A stretch of DNA of 64,000 nucleotides from Amycolatopsis sp. WQ 127309. GTDB taxonomy: Bacteria; Actinomycetota; Actinomycetes; Mycobacteriales; Pseudonocardiaceae. Position numbers and translations under genes: made by a program. Under the pieces are notes generated by a model. That model did not search any database, was not told the DNA's origin, and saw only the letters and a program-made list of their open reading frames with translations. The stretch spans positions 7,825,001 through 7,889,000 of the forward strand of contig NZ_CP095481.1 in assembly GCF_023023025.1 (NCBI RefSeq), written 5' to 3'. Positions 42,138 to 50,642 of this stretch are shown here, in pieces. The stretch's first letter is position 1. Every line of letters begins with the position of its first letter.

Positions 42138-43544
42138 TCACCGGCGCCGGACGCACTTCTCGTAGAGGCCGAGCAACCGGCCGTCCGGGTCGTAGGCCCG
42201 CTTGAGCTCCCGGTAGGCGTCCCCGTTGTAGAGGCGCCAGAACTCTTCCTCGGAGTAGAAGCTGTCCGAGTAGAGCGACTTGTGCCCGCCGAGGCGGGTG
42301 ACCTCGGCTTCGATCATCCGATTGTGAACGCCGTCGCGTTCGCCCGGGTCGAGGGGTACCGAAGACCAGAACCCGAAGTTGACGTAGAGCTCCTCGGGGT
42401 CCAGTTCGTAGAGCGGCCAGCGCACCCCGCCGGGGCGCTGGCGCAGCGGGCAGATCCACACCGGGCTGATCGGGATCTCCCGCTCGAAGAACTCGAGGAA
42501 GTCCGCGGCCCGGCTCAGCGGCACCTCGATGTCCTGCACGATCGTCTCCTCGGGCGGCATCCGCCGGAGCTTGAGGAGCTTGGCGGCGATCCCGAAGCGG
42601 CGGTCGAGCGCGACGAGCTTCCAGTAGACCGAAGAGCGCAGCAACCGGCGGCCCATCAGCAGCCGGGGCAGCCGGGACTGGACGCCGAAGGCGCGCGAAC
42701 ACCAGAACCAGTCGGTGTCCCAGCGCCACAGGTAGTCACGGACGGTGAGGTGGTCGGTCTCGCGACGCTGGATCGAGCGGTAGTAGATGTCGAGCCAGGT
42801 GTAGTCGCTCGTCGCCGGCGCGGTGTCGGTGAACGTGCCCAGCGTGAGGTACAGCTCGTCCGGGCCGAACACGGTGCCGTCGACGAAGTCGACCGCCTCG
42901 CCCTCGTACGCCCGAGTGGTACAGACCTCACCGAGGGCCGCGAACAGCGCCTCGCGGTCGTGGTGGCGGACGTGGCGCACCTTCACGAACGGCTTCACCG
43001 GTTCCAGCCGGATCCGCAGGCGCAGCGCGTACCCGAGCGTGCCGTAGGAGTTCGGGAAGCCGTGGAACAGGTCGCGGTGCTCGTTGTCCGGCGTGGCGAC
43101 GACGATGCCGCCGTCGCCGGTCATGATCTCCAGCTCCAGCACCGACTCGTGCGGCATGCCGCTGCGGAACGAGCTCGACTCGATGCCGAGGCCGGTGACC
43201 GCGCCGCCGAGGGTGATCGTCTTGAGCTGCGGGACCACCAGGGGCATCAGCCCGTGCGGCAGCGTGGCGTCGACCAGCTGCTCGTAGGTGACCATGCCTT
43301 CGACGTCGGCGGTCAGCGTCTCCGGGTCGACGCGCAGCACGTGGGTGAACCCGGAGACGTCCAGGCCGGGGTGCCCGGCCGAGGTGCGGGAGCGGAAGAG
43401 GTTCGACGTCCGCTTCGCCAGCCGGACCGTGGCTTCGCCGGCGACCGCCGCCAGCTGCCGCCTGAGGTCGTCGACGCGGGATTCGTGTTCGGGGAAGGCC
43501 GGGCCCGGGCGGGCCTGGGGCGCACCGGCCTGATCGATCGTCAC
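42138..43544 (-). CDS. tmsA: FAD-dependent oxidoreductase reducing 10-methylene acyl chains (TmsA/BfaA-like)
   Basis: A 468-residue PCMH-type flavoprotein. The FAD-binding region reads LVVPQLKTITLGGAVTGLGI and ESSSFRSGMPHESVLELEIM; the C-terminal half is that of the DHCR24-like family. It is expected to reduce the 10-methylene intermediate made by the methyltransferase encoded just downstream, using NADPH. The start is GTG 43544; the frame extends upstream into the divergent promoter region and is trimmed on that ground. It is divergent from the DUF6292 gene. Confidence 0.85.
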   Translation of the reverse strand: MTIDQAGAPQARPGPAFPEHESRVDDLRRQLAAVAGEATVRLAKRTSNLFRSRTSAGHPGLDVSGFTHVLRVDPETLTADVEGMVTYEQLVDATLPHGLMPLVVPQLKTITLGGAVTGLGIESSSFRSGMPHESVLELEIMTGDGGIVVATPDNEHRDLFHGFPNSYGTLGYALRLRIRLEPVKPFVKVRHVRHHDREALFAALGEVCTTRAYEGEAVDFVDGTVFGPDELYLTLGTFTDTAPATSDYTWLDIYYRSIQRRETDHLTVRDYLWRWDTDWFWCSRAFGVQSRLPRLLMGRRLLRSSVYWKLVALDRRFGIAAKLLKLRRMPPEETIVQDIEVPLSRAADFLEFFEREIPISPVWICPLRQRPGGVRWPLYELDPEELYVNFGFWSSVPLDPGERDGVHNRMIEAEVTRLGGHKSLYSDSFYSEEEFWRLYNGDAYRELKRAYDPDGRLLGLYEKCVRRR

Positions 43545-43707
43545 ACCCCGATCCTGCCTCACGGGGGAAGGCAGCGCACCGTGCCTGTCCTTTCCCTGTC
43601 CCATCGGCCGGCACCGGTGCCCGCCGGCGCGGTTGATCCACGGGGGCGTGGGGTACCCGCGATCGGGCAGCGGAAGATCCCGCGCCGACGGGGAAAGCGA
43701 GGCGGCG

Positions 43708-44127
43708 TTGAGCATTTCCATCGATTTCGGGCGCGACACGGAGTTCTCGTTCGAGCGGCGGTTGCGCGGTTACCTGGGGGCGGTCGCCCGGGCCGTGGGG
43801 GTCGGGCCGGAGTCCGGCACCATCGACCTCGACACCCCGGTGTCGGCCTACGTCGCCCTCGACTGGCGGCTGCGCCGGTTCCCCGGGCACGATCTCGCCC
43901 TCGTCTGGGACGAGGTGCACGGCTGGGCCGTCGCGTTGGAGGACTCCGGCGGCGACGCCGTCGTGCTGGCCTACCTCGGCGGCGAAGTGCTGCCCGAGCC
44001 CCGCGCCGTCGTGCGGTTCCTCGCCGCGGTGCGCGCCGGCGACCCCGCCGCGGGGCTGCTCGACGCGCCGGTCCTGCGGGCGGCGGGCCACCACGAGGAG
44101 CTGCTCGGCGCGCTCCCGGCGGACTGA
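43708..44127 (+). CDS. DUF6292-family protein
   Basis: A 139-residue soluble protein matching the Pseudonocardiaceae DUF6292 pattern: LRGYLGAVARAVGVGPESGT, DTPVSAYVALDWRLRRFPGH and VLAYLGGEVLPEPRAVVRFL. Function unknown; members are often found as many paralogues per genome. The start is probably TTG 43708 (LSISIDFGRDTEF), behind GCGAGG, because family similarity begins there; the frame is open upstream to 43633. Confidence 0.75.
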   Translation: MSISIDFGRDTEFSFERRLRGYLGAVARAVGVGPESGTIDLDTPVSAYVALDWRLRRFPGHDLALVWDEVHGWAVALEDSGGDAVVLAYLGGEVLPEPRAVVRFLAAVRAGDPAAGLLDAPVLRAAGHHEELLGALPAD

Positions 44128-44167
44128 GCGCGCCGTCCGCGCACGCCGGGGAACGAGCCGTGAGCGG

Positions 44168-44608
44168 TCAGTGGTCGCGGAACAGCTGGGCCGGGACGAG
44201 CGCCCACACCGTCTTGCCCGGTTCGGTCGCGCGCACGCCCCACCCCAGCGACAGCTGTTCGACCAGCTGCAGGCCGTGGCCGCCGCCGGCCGCGACGCGC
44301 TCGACCGACGGGTCTTCGTCGACGACCTCGACCAGCAGGCCGCGCAGCTCGCGCGTCACCCGCAGCGAGGACGGGTGCGGGGTGTGGTCGTAGGCGTTGC
44401 CGACCAGCTCGTCGACCACGAGCAGCAGCGCGCCGAGCGGCTCGTCCTTCGTCCGCCCGAAGCCGAGGCAGCCGGCGACGGTCGAGCGGATCCGGCGCAG
44501 CGCCGGCCGCGTCGTGAGGTCGACGGTCAGCTCCGCGGCCGTGGCGACCCGCAGGCTGAGCCGCTCCACGACCAGGTCCCAGCCCGGGGGCAGTGCTTCG
44601 CCGTCCAT
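44168..44608 (-). CDS. RsbW-like serine kinase / HATPase regulatory protein
   Basis: A 146-residue single HATPase_c domain of the anti-sigma-factor type. The N box is LLLVVDELVGNAYDHTPHPS, the G1 box VEVVDEDPSVERV and the G2 box GGGHGLQLVEQLSLGWGV. Such stand-alone ATPases, very numerous in actinobacteria, phosphorylate anti-anti-sigma factors or act as regulatory adaptors. No sigma or STAS gene is adjacent, so its partner is unknown. It is divergent from the S9 peptidase. Confidence 0.85.
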   Translation of the reverse strand: MDGEALPPGWDLVVERLSLRVATAAELTVDLTTRPALRRIRSTVAGCLGFGRTKDEPLGALLLVVDELVGNAYDHTPHPSSLRVTRELRGLLVEVVDEDPSVERVAAGGGHGLQLVEQLSLGWGVRATEPGKTVWALVPAQLFRDH

Positions 44609-44687
44609 CCATCGCTCCCTCGCACCCGGACACGCCCACCGGAGATTCGGCGCCACCGGTCGCGCGGATGGCTGCCAGACTGCGTTC

Positions 44688-46487
44688 ATGGGGAACCTGA
44701 GCGCCGAAGCCGTCGTCGACCGGATCGTGCCGAGGGAGCCGCGGGTCTCCCCCGACGGCCGCTGGGTCGTGTACCTGACGACGACCCGGGGCCGGAAGGC
44801 CGGTGACCTGTGGCTCGTCCCCGCCGACGGCAGCACGCCACCGCGCGAGCTGGCCGGTACCGCCGAGGCACCCCGGTGGGCCCCGGACTCCGGCTCGGTG
44901 TTCTACCTGGCCGCCGGACGGCTCCACCGGGTCCCGCTCACCGGGAACGCCGAACGCCTGACGGACCGGCCCGTCACCGCCTGCGTCCCGCTGCCCGGCG
45001 ACCTCGTGGTCCTCGTCGGGCCCGGCGAAGAGCCCGCGAAAGACCCGTACCTGCGCGTGCCGAGCCCGCCCGACCGGCTGTGGCTGCTCGACCTGGCCAC
45101 CGGCGACGTCCGGCCGCACGGCGACCTCGGTGACCGGCACGTCGTCGAGGTCGCGGCCCACCCCGGCGGCGGCCCCCTCGCCGTCCTGACCTGGCCGGTC
45201 GCCGACCCCGATCCCGGCATGCTCGAACCGCGGCTCCACCTGGTCGGCGGCCGCGACCTCCCCGCCCCGGCCGTCGAGGCGTCCGCGCTCGCCTGGTGGG
45301 GCGACCGCCTCCTCTACCGCGGCGTGACCCGGCCCGGGCTCGTCGGCGGTTACGCGATCTTCGACGCCGAGGACGACGCCGACCTCACCGAGGGGATGGA
45401 CGTCTGCCCGGTGGAACTCGTCCAGGTCGACGACGGCCCGCCGCTCGCGCTGTTCGCCGAAGGCCTCGACACCACGATCCGGCGGCTCGACCCGGCCACC
45501 CGCAGGTTCACCGAGATCGCCCACGCGCCGGGCTCCCTCGACTTCCTGAGCCACGGCGGCGGTGTCGTCGCCGTGGTGGCGAGCACCGCGACCGAGCCCG
45601 ACGACGTCCACGTCGGACCTCCGGGCGGCCCGCTGACCCGGCTCACCGACTGCAGCCCGGAGCTGCGCGCCAGGACCTGGGGCCCGCAGGAGCGTCTGGC
45701 GTACCGCGCCGACGACGGCCTGGGGCTGGACGGCCTGCTGGTCCTCCCGCCCGGCACCACCCGCCAGGACGGCCCGTTCCCGCTGGTCACGCTGCCGCAC
45801 GGCGGCCCGTACGACCGCTACGCCGACCGCTTCATGGTCGGCTGGTTCCGGGTCGCGCGGTGGCTGGCCGACGACGGGTTCGCCGCCTTCCTGCCCAACC
45901 CGCGCGGCAGCCAGGGCCACGGCCACGCGTTCGCCGTATCCGTCGCCGGTGAGGTCGGCGGCGCGGAGTGGACGGACATCCTCACCGGCATCGACCTGCT
46001 GATCGACGCCGGTGTCGCCGATCCGGACCGGCTCGGCATCGGCGGCGGGAGCCACGGCGGGTTCCTCGCCGCCTGGGCGGCCGCGCGCAGCGACCGCTTC
46101 GCCGCGGCGTACGTCAACGCGGGCATCAGCGACTGGGGCATGCTGGCCGCCACCGGCGAGCAAGGCCCGCCGTTCGAGGCGGCGCTGGGCGGCAGCATCG
46201 GCTGGGAGGGCCCGGGCCCGCACCGGCACGACCGGAACAGCCCGATCTCCTACGCCGCCGACATCCGGACGCCGATCCTGCTGCTGCACGGCGCGGACGA
46301 CACGAACGTCCCGCTCTCGCAGGCCGAGTTCCTCCACCGCGCGCTGCGCCACTTCGGCGTCGAGCACGAGTTCGCCGTCTACCCCGGGGAGAACCACTCG
46401 CTGCGCGGCCGCGAGCACCAGCTCGATTTCCTGCACCGCACCCGCGAGTGGTTCACCCGGTGGCTCAAACCTGTTCGCCCAGCTTGA
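44688..46487 (+). CDS. S9-family serine peptidase (acylaminoacyl/dipeptidyl peptidase-like)
   Basis: A 599-residue enzyme with an N-terminal beta-propeller (repeats such as VSPDGRWVVYLTTTRGRKAG) and a C-terminal alpha/beta hydrolase domain. The catalytic Ser is in GIGGGSHGGFLAAW (about residue 454), Asp in LLHGADDTNVPL (about 535) and His in PGENHSLRG (about 568). No signal peptide is visible, so it probably cleaves short peptides in the cytoplasm. The start is ATG 44688; upstream sequence in frame overlaps the divergent gene. Its 3' end overlaps the convergent hpaD by 23 bases. Confidence 0.9.
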   Translation: MGNLSAEAVVDRIVPREPRVSPDGRWVVYLTTTRGRKAGDLWLVPADGSTPPRELAGTAEAPRWAPDSGSVFYLAAGRLHRVPLTGNAERLTDRPVTACVPLPGDLVVLVGPGEEPAKDPYLRVPSPPDRLWLLDLATGDVRPHGDLGDRHVVEVAAHPGGGPLAVLTWPVADPDPGMLEPRLHLVGGRDLPAPAVEASALAWWGDRLLYRGVTRPGLVGGYAIFDAEDDADLTEGMDVCPVELVQVDDGPPLALFAEGLDTTIRRLDPATRRFTEIAHAPGSLDFLSHGGGVVAVVASTATEPDDVHVGPPGGPLTRLTDCSPELRARTWGPQERLAYRADDGLGLDGLLVLPPGTTRQDGPFPLVTLPHGGPYDRYADRFMVGWFRVARWLADDGFAAFLPNPRGSQGHGHAFAVSVAGEVGGAEWTDILTGIDLLIDAGVADPDRLGIGGGSHGGFLAAWAAARSDRFAAAYVNAGISDWGMLAATGEQGPPFEAALGGSIGWEGPGPHRHDRNSPISYAADIRTPILLLHGADDTNVPLSQAEFLHRALRHFGVEHEFAVYPGENHSLRGREHQLDFLHRTREWFTRWLKPVRPA

Positions 46488-47508
46488 ATTCGGCGTCCTT
46501 CGACGTGTACGAGAAGCCGTCGGCGCCGATGGTGACGTCGGCTTCGCGCGCCTCGGCCCGGGCGATCAGCGGCTGGGGCTTCCCGTCCAGGTCCAGGACC
46601 GCCGACGCGTCGGCGTACCAGCTCGGCACCACCGGGTTGCCCCACCAGTCGCGGCGCTGGTTGTCGTGGACGTCCCAGGTGATCACCGGGTTGTCCGGGT
46701 CGCCGGTGTAGTAGTCGTGCGTGTAGATCTCGATCCGGTGCCCGTCGGGGTCGCGGACGTAGAGGTAGAACGCGTTCGACACGCCGTGGCGGCCCGGCCC
46801 GCGTTCGATCATGCCGGACCGGCGCAGCGCGCCGAGGTGGTCGCAGACGTGCAGGATCTGCGTCCGCTCGTGGCCGGCGAACGCGATGTGGTGCAGCCGC
46901 GGCCCGTCGCCGCCGGTGAGGGCGACGTCGTGCACCGTCGGCTTGCGGAACATCCAGGCCGCGTAGACCGTGCCCTCGTCGTCCTGGATGTCCTCCGAGA
47001 CGCGGAAACCCAGGCCCTCGTAGTACTTCCGGGCCGCCGGGACGTCCGGGGTGTCGAGGTTGAAGTGGTCCAGCCGCGCCAGCGCGCCGGCGCCGTGGAC
47101 GTCGTAGCGCTGGGTGAACCGCTCGACGTGCTCGGCCTCGCAGAAGAACTCCACCGGGAACCCGAGCGGGTCTTCGACGCGGACCGCTTCGCCGATGCCA
47201 CGGGTCGCGCCCGCCGCCCGGCGCTCGACCCGGCAGCCGAGGGCGCGGTAGTACGCCTCGGCGAGGTCGAGGTCGGCCGCGCCGCGGACGCGGTAGCCGA
47301 GCACGGCCAGCGCGGGCGTCGCCCCCTTCCGCAGCACCAGAGAATGGTGCAGGTACTCCTCGAACGCCCGCAGGTACAACGCCTCGTCGTCCTCATAGGA
47401 CACGACGAGCCCGAGCACGCCGACGTAGAAGTCGCGTGAGGCGGCTAGATCGGTGACGACGAGTTCGGCGTACGCGCAGCGCAGGACGTCCGGCGGGGTG
47501 ACGGTCAT
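46465..47508 (-). CDS. hpaD: Homoprotocatechuate (3,4-dihydroxyphenylacetate) 2,3-dioxygenase
   Basis: A 347-residue extradiol ring-cleavage enzyme of the type-I vicinal-oxygen-chelate fold, two repeated modules. The metal triad lies in ARLDHFNLDTPD (about residue 148), RLHHIAFAGHE (about 207) and GHRIEIYTHDYY (about 259); the C-terminal WWGNPVVPSWYADAS is characteristic of the HpaD/MndD group. It opens the ring to 5-carboxymethyl-2-hydroxymuconate semialdehyde. It is last in a five-gene operon; ATG 47508 overlaps the hpaE stop (ATGA). Confidence 0.9.
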   Translation of the reverse strand: MTVTPPDVLRCAYAELVVTDLAASRDFYVGVLGLVVSYEDDEALYLRAFEEYLHHSLVLRKGATPALAVLGYRVRGAADLDLAEAYYRALGCRVERRAAGATRGIGEAVRVEDPLGFPVEFFCEAEHVERFTQRYDVHGAGALARLDHFNLDTPDVPAARKYYEGLGFRVSEDIQDDEGTVYAAWMFRKPTVHDVALTGGDGPRLHHIAFAGHERTQILHVCDHLGALRRSGMIERGPGRHGVSNAFYLYVRDPDGHRIEIYTHDYYTGDPDNPVITWDVHDNQRRDWWGNPVVPSWYADASAVLDLDGKPQPLIARAEAREADVTIGADGFSYTSKDAEFKLGEQV

Positions 47509-49013
47509 GACTGTCCTTTCCGGACGCTGCCGAAGCGGGCCGTGTGCACCGGCCCGAGCGAGACGTGGATCGCCTGCTGGTGGGTGTAGAAGTCGAGCGA
47601 GCGGTAGCCGCCCTCCTGGCCGAGGCCGGACGCCTTGACGCCGCCGAACGGCGTGCGCAGGTCGCGGACGTTGTGCGAGTTCAGCCAGACCATCCCGGCC
47701 TCGACCGACTGCGCGAAGGTGTGCGCCCGCTCCAGGTTCGACGTCCACAGGTAGGCGGCCAGCCCGTACTTGACGTCGTTGGCCAGCGCCAGGGCCTCCG
47801 CTTCGGTGTCGAACGGCGTCAGCGCGACGACCGGGCCGAAGATCTCCTCCTGGAAGATCCGGGCGTCCGGCGCGACGTCGGCGAACACCGTCGGCGCGAC
47901 GTAGCTGCCACTGTCCACACCGGACGGACGGCCGCCGCCCGCGAGCAGGCGCCCCTCGGACTTGCCGAGTTCGACGTAGCGCATCACCTTGGCGTAGTGC
48001 TCGGGATGCACGAGCGCGCCGACCTCGGTCGCCGGGTCGTGCGGGTCGCCGACGACGATGTTGCGTGCCCGCTCGGCGTAGCGTTCGCAGAACTCGTCGT
48101 AGATCGGGCGCTCGACGAGGATCCGGCTGCCCGCGGTGCAGCGTTCGCCGTTGAGCGAGAACACGCCGAACAACGTCGAGTCGAGCGCGGCGTCGAGGTC
48201 CGCGTCGGCGAAGACGATCGCCGGGGACTTCCCGCCCAGCTCCATCGACATGCCCTTGAGCCCGGTCGCGCAGTTGCGGAAGATCGTCTGACCCGTCGTG
48301 GACTCACCGGTGAACGAGATCAGCGGGACGTCGGGGTGCTTGACGAGCGCGTCGCCCGCTTCCTCGCCGAAGCCGTTGACCAGGTTGAACACGCCGTCGG
48401 GCAGGCCCGCGCCGGCGAAGATCGCCGCCCAGAGGCTCGCCGACAGCGGGGTGAACTCGGCCGGCTTCAGCACCACCGTGCAGCCGGCCGCCAGCGCGGG
48501 CGCGAGCTTCCAGCTCTCCAGCATGAACGGCGTGTTCCACGGCGTGATCAGCCCGGCGACGCCGACCGGCTTGCGGTGCACGTAGTTCACCTGCCGCCCG
48601 GGCACCTGGTAGGTGTCGTCGGCCTGCGCGACGACGAGGTCGGCGAAGAACCGGAAGTTCTCGGCCGCGCGCTGCGCCTGGCCCAGGGCCTGGGTGATCG
48701 GCAGGCCGGTGTCGAACGTCTCCAGCTCGGCCAGCCGGGCGTCCTGCGCCTCGACGGCGTCGGCGATCTTGTTCAGCACCCGGGCCCGCGCGCGCGGCGC
48801 CAGCCGTGGCCAAGGGCCCTCGGTGAACGCAGCGCGCGCCGCGGCGACCGCCCGGTCGACGTCCTCGGCCTGGCCCGCGGCGGCGGTGACGTACGGCGTG
48901 TTCGACACCGGGTCGAGCACGTCGAAGGTCTTGCCCGAGACGCTGTCGACGAGCTGCCCGCCGATGTAGTGCTTCAGTTCGCCCGGCAGTCCTTCCGGGA
49001 CGTGGTGACTCAT
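47505..49013 (-). CDS. hpaE: 5-carboxymethyl-2-hydroxymuconate semialdehyde dehydrogenase
   Basis: A 502-residue NAD-dependent aldehyde dehydrogenase that oxidises the HpaD product. GLITPWNTPFMLESWKLAPA forms the cofactor region, GLKGMSMELGGKSPAIVF carries the general-base Glu, and FSLNGERCTAGSRILVE the catalytic Cys. The C-terminal LRTPFGGVKASGLGQEGGYR is intact. Specific assignment rests on the adjacent hpaD. ATGA overlaps link it to the genes on both sides. Confidence 0.9.
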   Translation of the reverse strand: MSHHVPEGLPGELKHYIGGQLVDSVSGKTFDVLDPVSNTPYVTAAAGQAEDVDRAVAAARAAFTEGPWPRLAPRARARVLNKIADAVEAQDARLAELETFDTGLPITQALGQAQRAAENFRFFADLVVAQADDTYQVPGRQVNYVHRKPVGVAGLITPWNTPFMLESWKLAPALAAGCTVVLKPAEFTPLSASLWAAIFAGAGLPDGVFNLVNGFGEEAGDALVKHPDVPLISFTGESTTGQTIFRNCATGLKGMSMELGGKSPAIVFADADLDAALDSTLFGVFSLNGERCTAGSRILVERPIYDEFCERYAERARNIVVGDPHDPATEVGALVHPEHYAKVMRYVELGKSEGRLLAGGGRPSGVDSGSYVAPTVFADVAPDARIFQEEIFGPVVALTPFDTEAEALALANDVKYGLAAYLWTSNLERAHTFAQSVEAGMVWLNSHNVRDLRTPFGGVKASGLGQEGGYRSLDFYTHQQAIHVSLGPVHTARFGSVRKGQS

Positions 49014-49957
49014 GACTTTTCTTCCACGGTGAAGCCTTCGGCCGGCGAGAGGTACTTCGCGCCTTCGGCCAGGAAGTCCTTGATCCGGGCGACGCCGGCT
49101 TCGGACGGCGGGAGCAGCGGCGGCCGGACGTGGCCGGACCCGATCAGCCCGCGGTGCTCGAGGACCCACTTGCCGGGCGCCGGGTTGGTCTCGACGAACA
49201 GCAGGTCGACCAGCGGGTGCAGGCCGTAGTGGATCTCCCGTGCGCGGTCGAGGTCACCGGCCTGCCAGGCCTCGTACATCTCGGCGCAGGCGGCGGGGGC
49301 GATGTTCGCCGTCGCGCTGACGAACCCGGCGCCGCCCAGCGCCAGCAGCGGCAGGCAGAGCAGCTCGATCCCGGACCACACGATCAGCTCTCGCCCGCAC
49401 AGGTGCAGCACGCGCGAGAAGTGCTCGAAGTCCTTGGTCGTCTCCTTGATCCCGACGAAGTTGTCGCACGAGCGGAACAGCCGCGCGACGGTCTCCGGCG
49501 CGAGGTCCACGGCGGTGCGGCTGGGCACGTTGTAGGCGACGATCGGCAGGTCGGGGACCTCGTCGGCGACCGTGCGGTACCAGACGAACAGGGCGTCCTG
49601 GGTCGGGCGCGCGTAGTACGGCGTGATGACGAGCGCCGCGTCGATCCCGGCGTCGCGCCCGGCGGCCGTCAGCTCCAGGGTCTCGTCCAGCTTCGCGGAG
49701 CCGGTGCCCGCGGCGATCGGGACGCGGTCGCCGACGGCCGCGGCGACCGTGCGGATCGCCTCGGCGCGTTCGGCGACCGTCTGGGACCCGGGCTCGCCGG
49801 TGGAGCCGCCGATCGAGATGCCGTGGGTGCCGGACGCGAGCTGCCAGCGCACGAGGTTGGCGAGGCCGTCGTGGTCCACCGCGCCGTCGGCGGTGAACGG
49901 CGTCATCAGCGGCGCGATCGACCCGCGGATGGCCTGGGGGTCGGAGCGGAATCGCAT
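49010..49957 (-). CDS. DapA-family class I aldolase/lyase
   Basis: A 315-residue member of the dihydrodipicolinate synthase/N-acetylneuraminate lyase family. The Schiff-base Lys is in NFVGIKETTKDF (about residue 169), the catalytic Tyr in IVAYNVPSRTAVD (about 141), and GISIGGSTGEPGSQT is the substrate loop. In hpa pathways the final aldolase step is normally done by HpaI, a class II enzyme; a DapA-like protein here may substitute or act on a side product. It is coupled to hpaE by ATGA and follows the GntR gene by 16 bases. Confidence 0.85.
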   Translation of the reverse strand: MRFRSDPQAIRGSIAPLMTPFTADGAVDHDGLANLVRWQLASGTHGISIGGSTGEPGSQTVAERAEAIRTVAAAVGDRVPIAAGTGSAKLDETLELTAAGRDAGIDAALVITPYYARPTQDALFVWYRTVADEVPDLPIVAYNVPSRTAVDLAPETVARLFRSCDNFVGIKETTKDFEHFSRVLHLCGRELIVWSGIELLCLPLLALGGAGFVSATANIAPAACAEMYEAWQAGDLDRAREIHYGLHPLVDLLFVETNPAPGKWVLEHRGLIGSGHVRPPLLPPSEAGVARIKDFLAEGAKYLSPAEGFTVEEKS

Positions 49958-49973
49958 GGGTTTCCCTTCTGCG

Positions 49974-50642
49974 TCAGGGGTGGCGGTGGGCCAGGAAGGT
50001 GTTCAGGGTGGCCAGCCGGTGGTCGCGCACGGCCCGCTCGACGTCGGCGGCGGGGGCGCCGGCGTCGAGCAGGCCGAGGATGGCTTCGTGCTCGGCCACC
50101 GACTCGTGGGCGCGGCCGGGCACGAAGCTGAACGTCGAGTTCCGCAGGCCGCTGAGCCGGTTCCAGCCGCGCTCGACCAGGTCGAGCACCTGCGGGTTGG
50201 GACAGGCGCCGAACAGCACCGCGTGGAAGTCCCGGTTGAGCGCGGTGAACCGCGCGGGCTCGAAGTGCCCGAGGCTGTCCGCCAGCTGGGCGTTCAGCGC
50301 ACGGGCCTCGTCGAGCGCGCCCGGCGGCAGCAGCGGCGCGGCCAGCGCGGCCGCGTAGCCCTCCACCAGCGCGAGGGTCTGCATGGTGTGCTGGTACTCG
50401 CGCTCGTCGACCATCGCGACCTGCGCGCCGACGTTGCGTTCGAACGTGACGAGTCCTTCGGCCTCCAGCAGCCGGATCGCTTCGCGGACGGGCACCACGC
50501 TGACGCCGAGTTCCTGCGCGAGCTGGCCGAGGACCAGCCGGTAGCCGGGGGAGAAGGTGCCGTCGCCGATGCGGGCCTTGATCCACTCGTAGGCGATGCG
50601 CGACTTGCTCGGCGCGGCGCCGGTCACCGTCGCGCGAGCCAT
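49974..50642 (-). CDS. GntR-family regulator, FadR/FCD subgroup
   Basis: A 222-residue regulator. The winged helix is RLVLGQLAQELGVSVVPVRE with AIRLLEAEGLVTFERN; the C-terminal FCD domain shows metal-ligand positions in NRDFHAVLFGAC and VAEHEAILGLLDAG. It is embedded in the catabolic operon (start overlapping the FAH-RraA gene end by 19 bases) and probably controls it in response to a pathway acid. TCGTATACGA at 52266 fits a GntR GTATAC operator. Confidence 0.9.
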   Translation of the reverse strand: MARATVTGAAPSKSRIAYEWIKARIGDGTFSPGYRLVLGQLAQELGVSVVPVREAIRLLEAEGLVTFERNVGAQVAMVDEREYQHTMQTLALVEGYAAALAAPLLPPGALDEARALNAQLADSLGHFEPARFTALNRDFHAVLFGACPNPQVLDLVERGWNRLSGLRNSTFSFVPGRAHESVAEHEAILGLLDAGAPAADVERAVRDHRLATLNTFLAHRHP

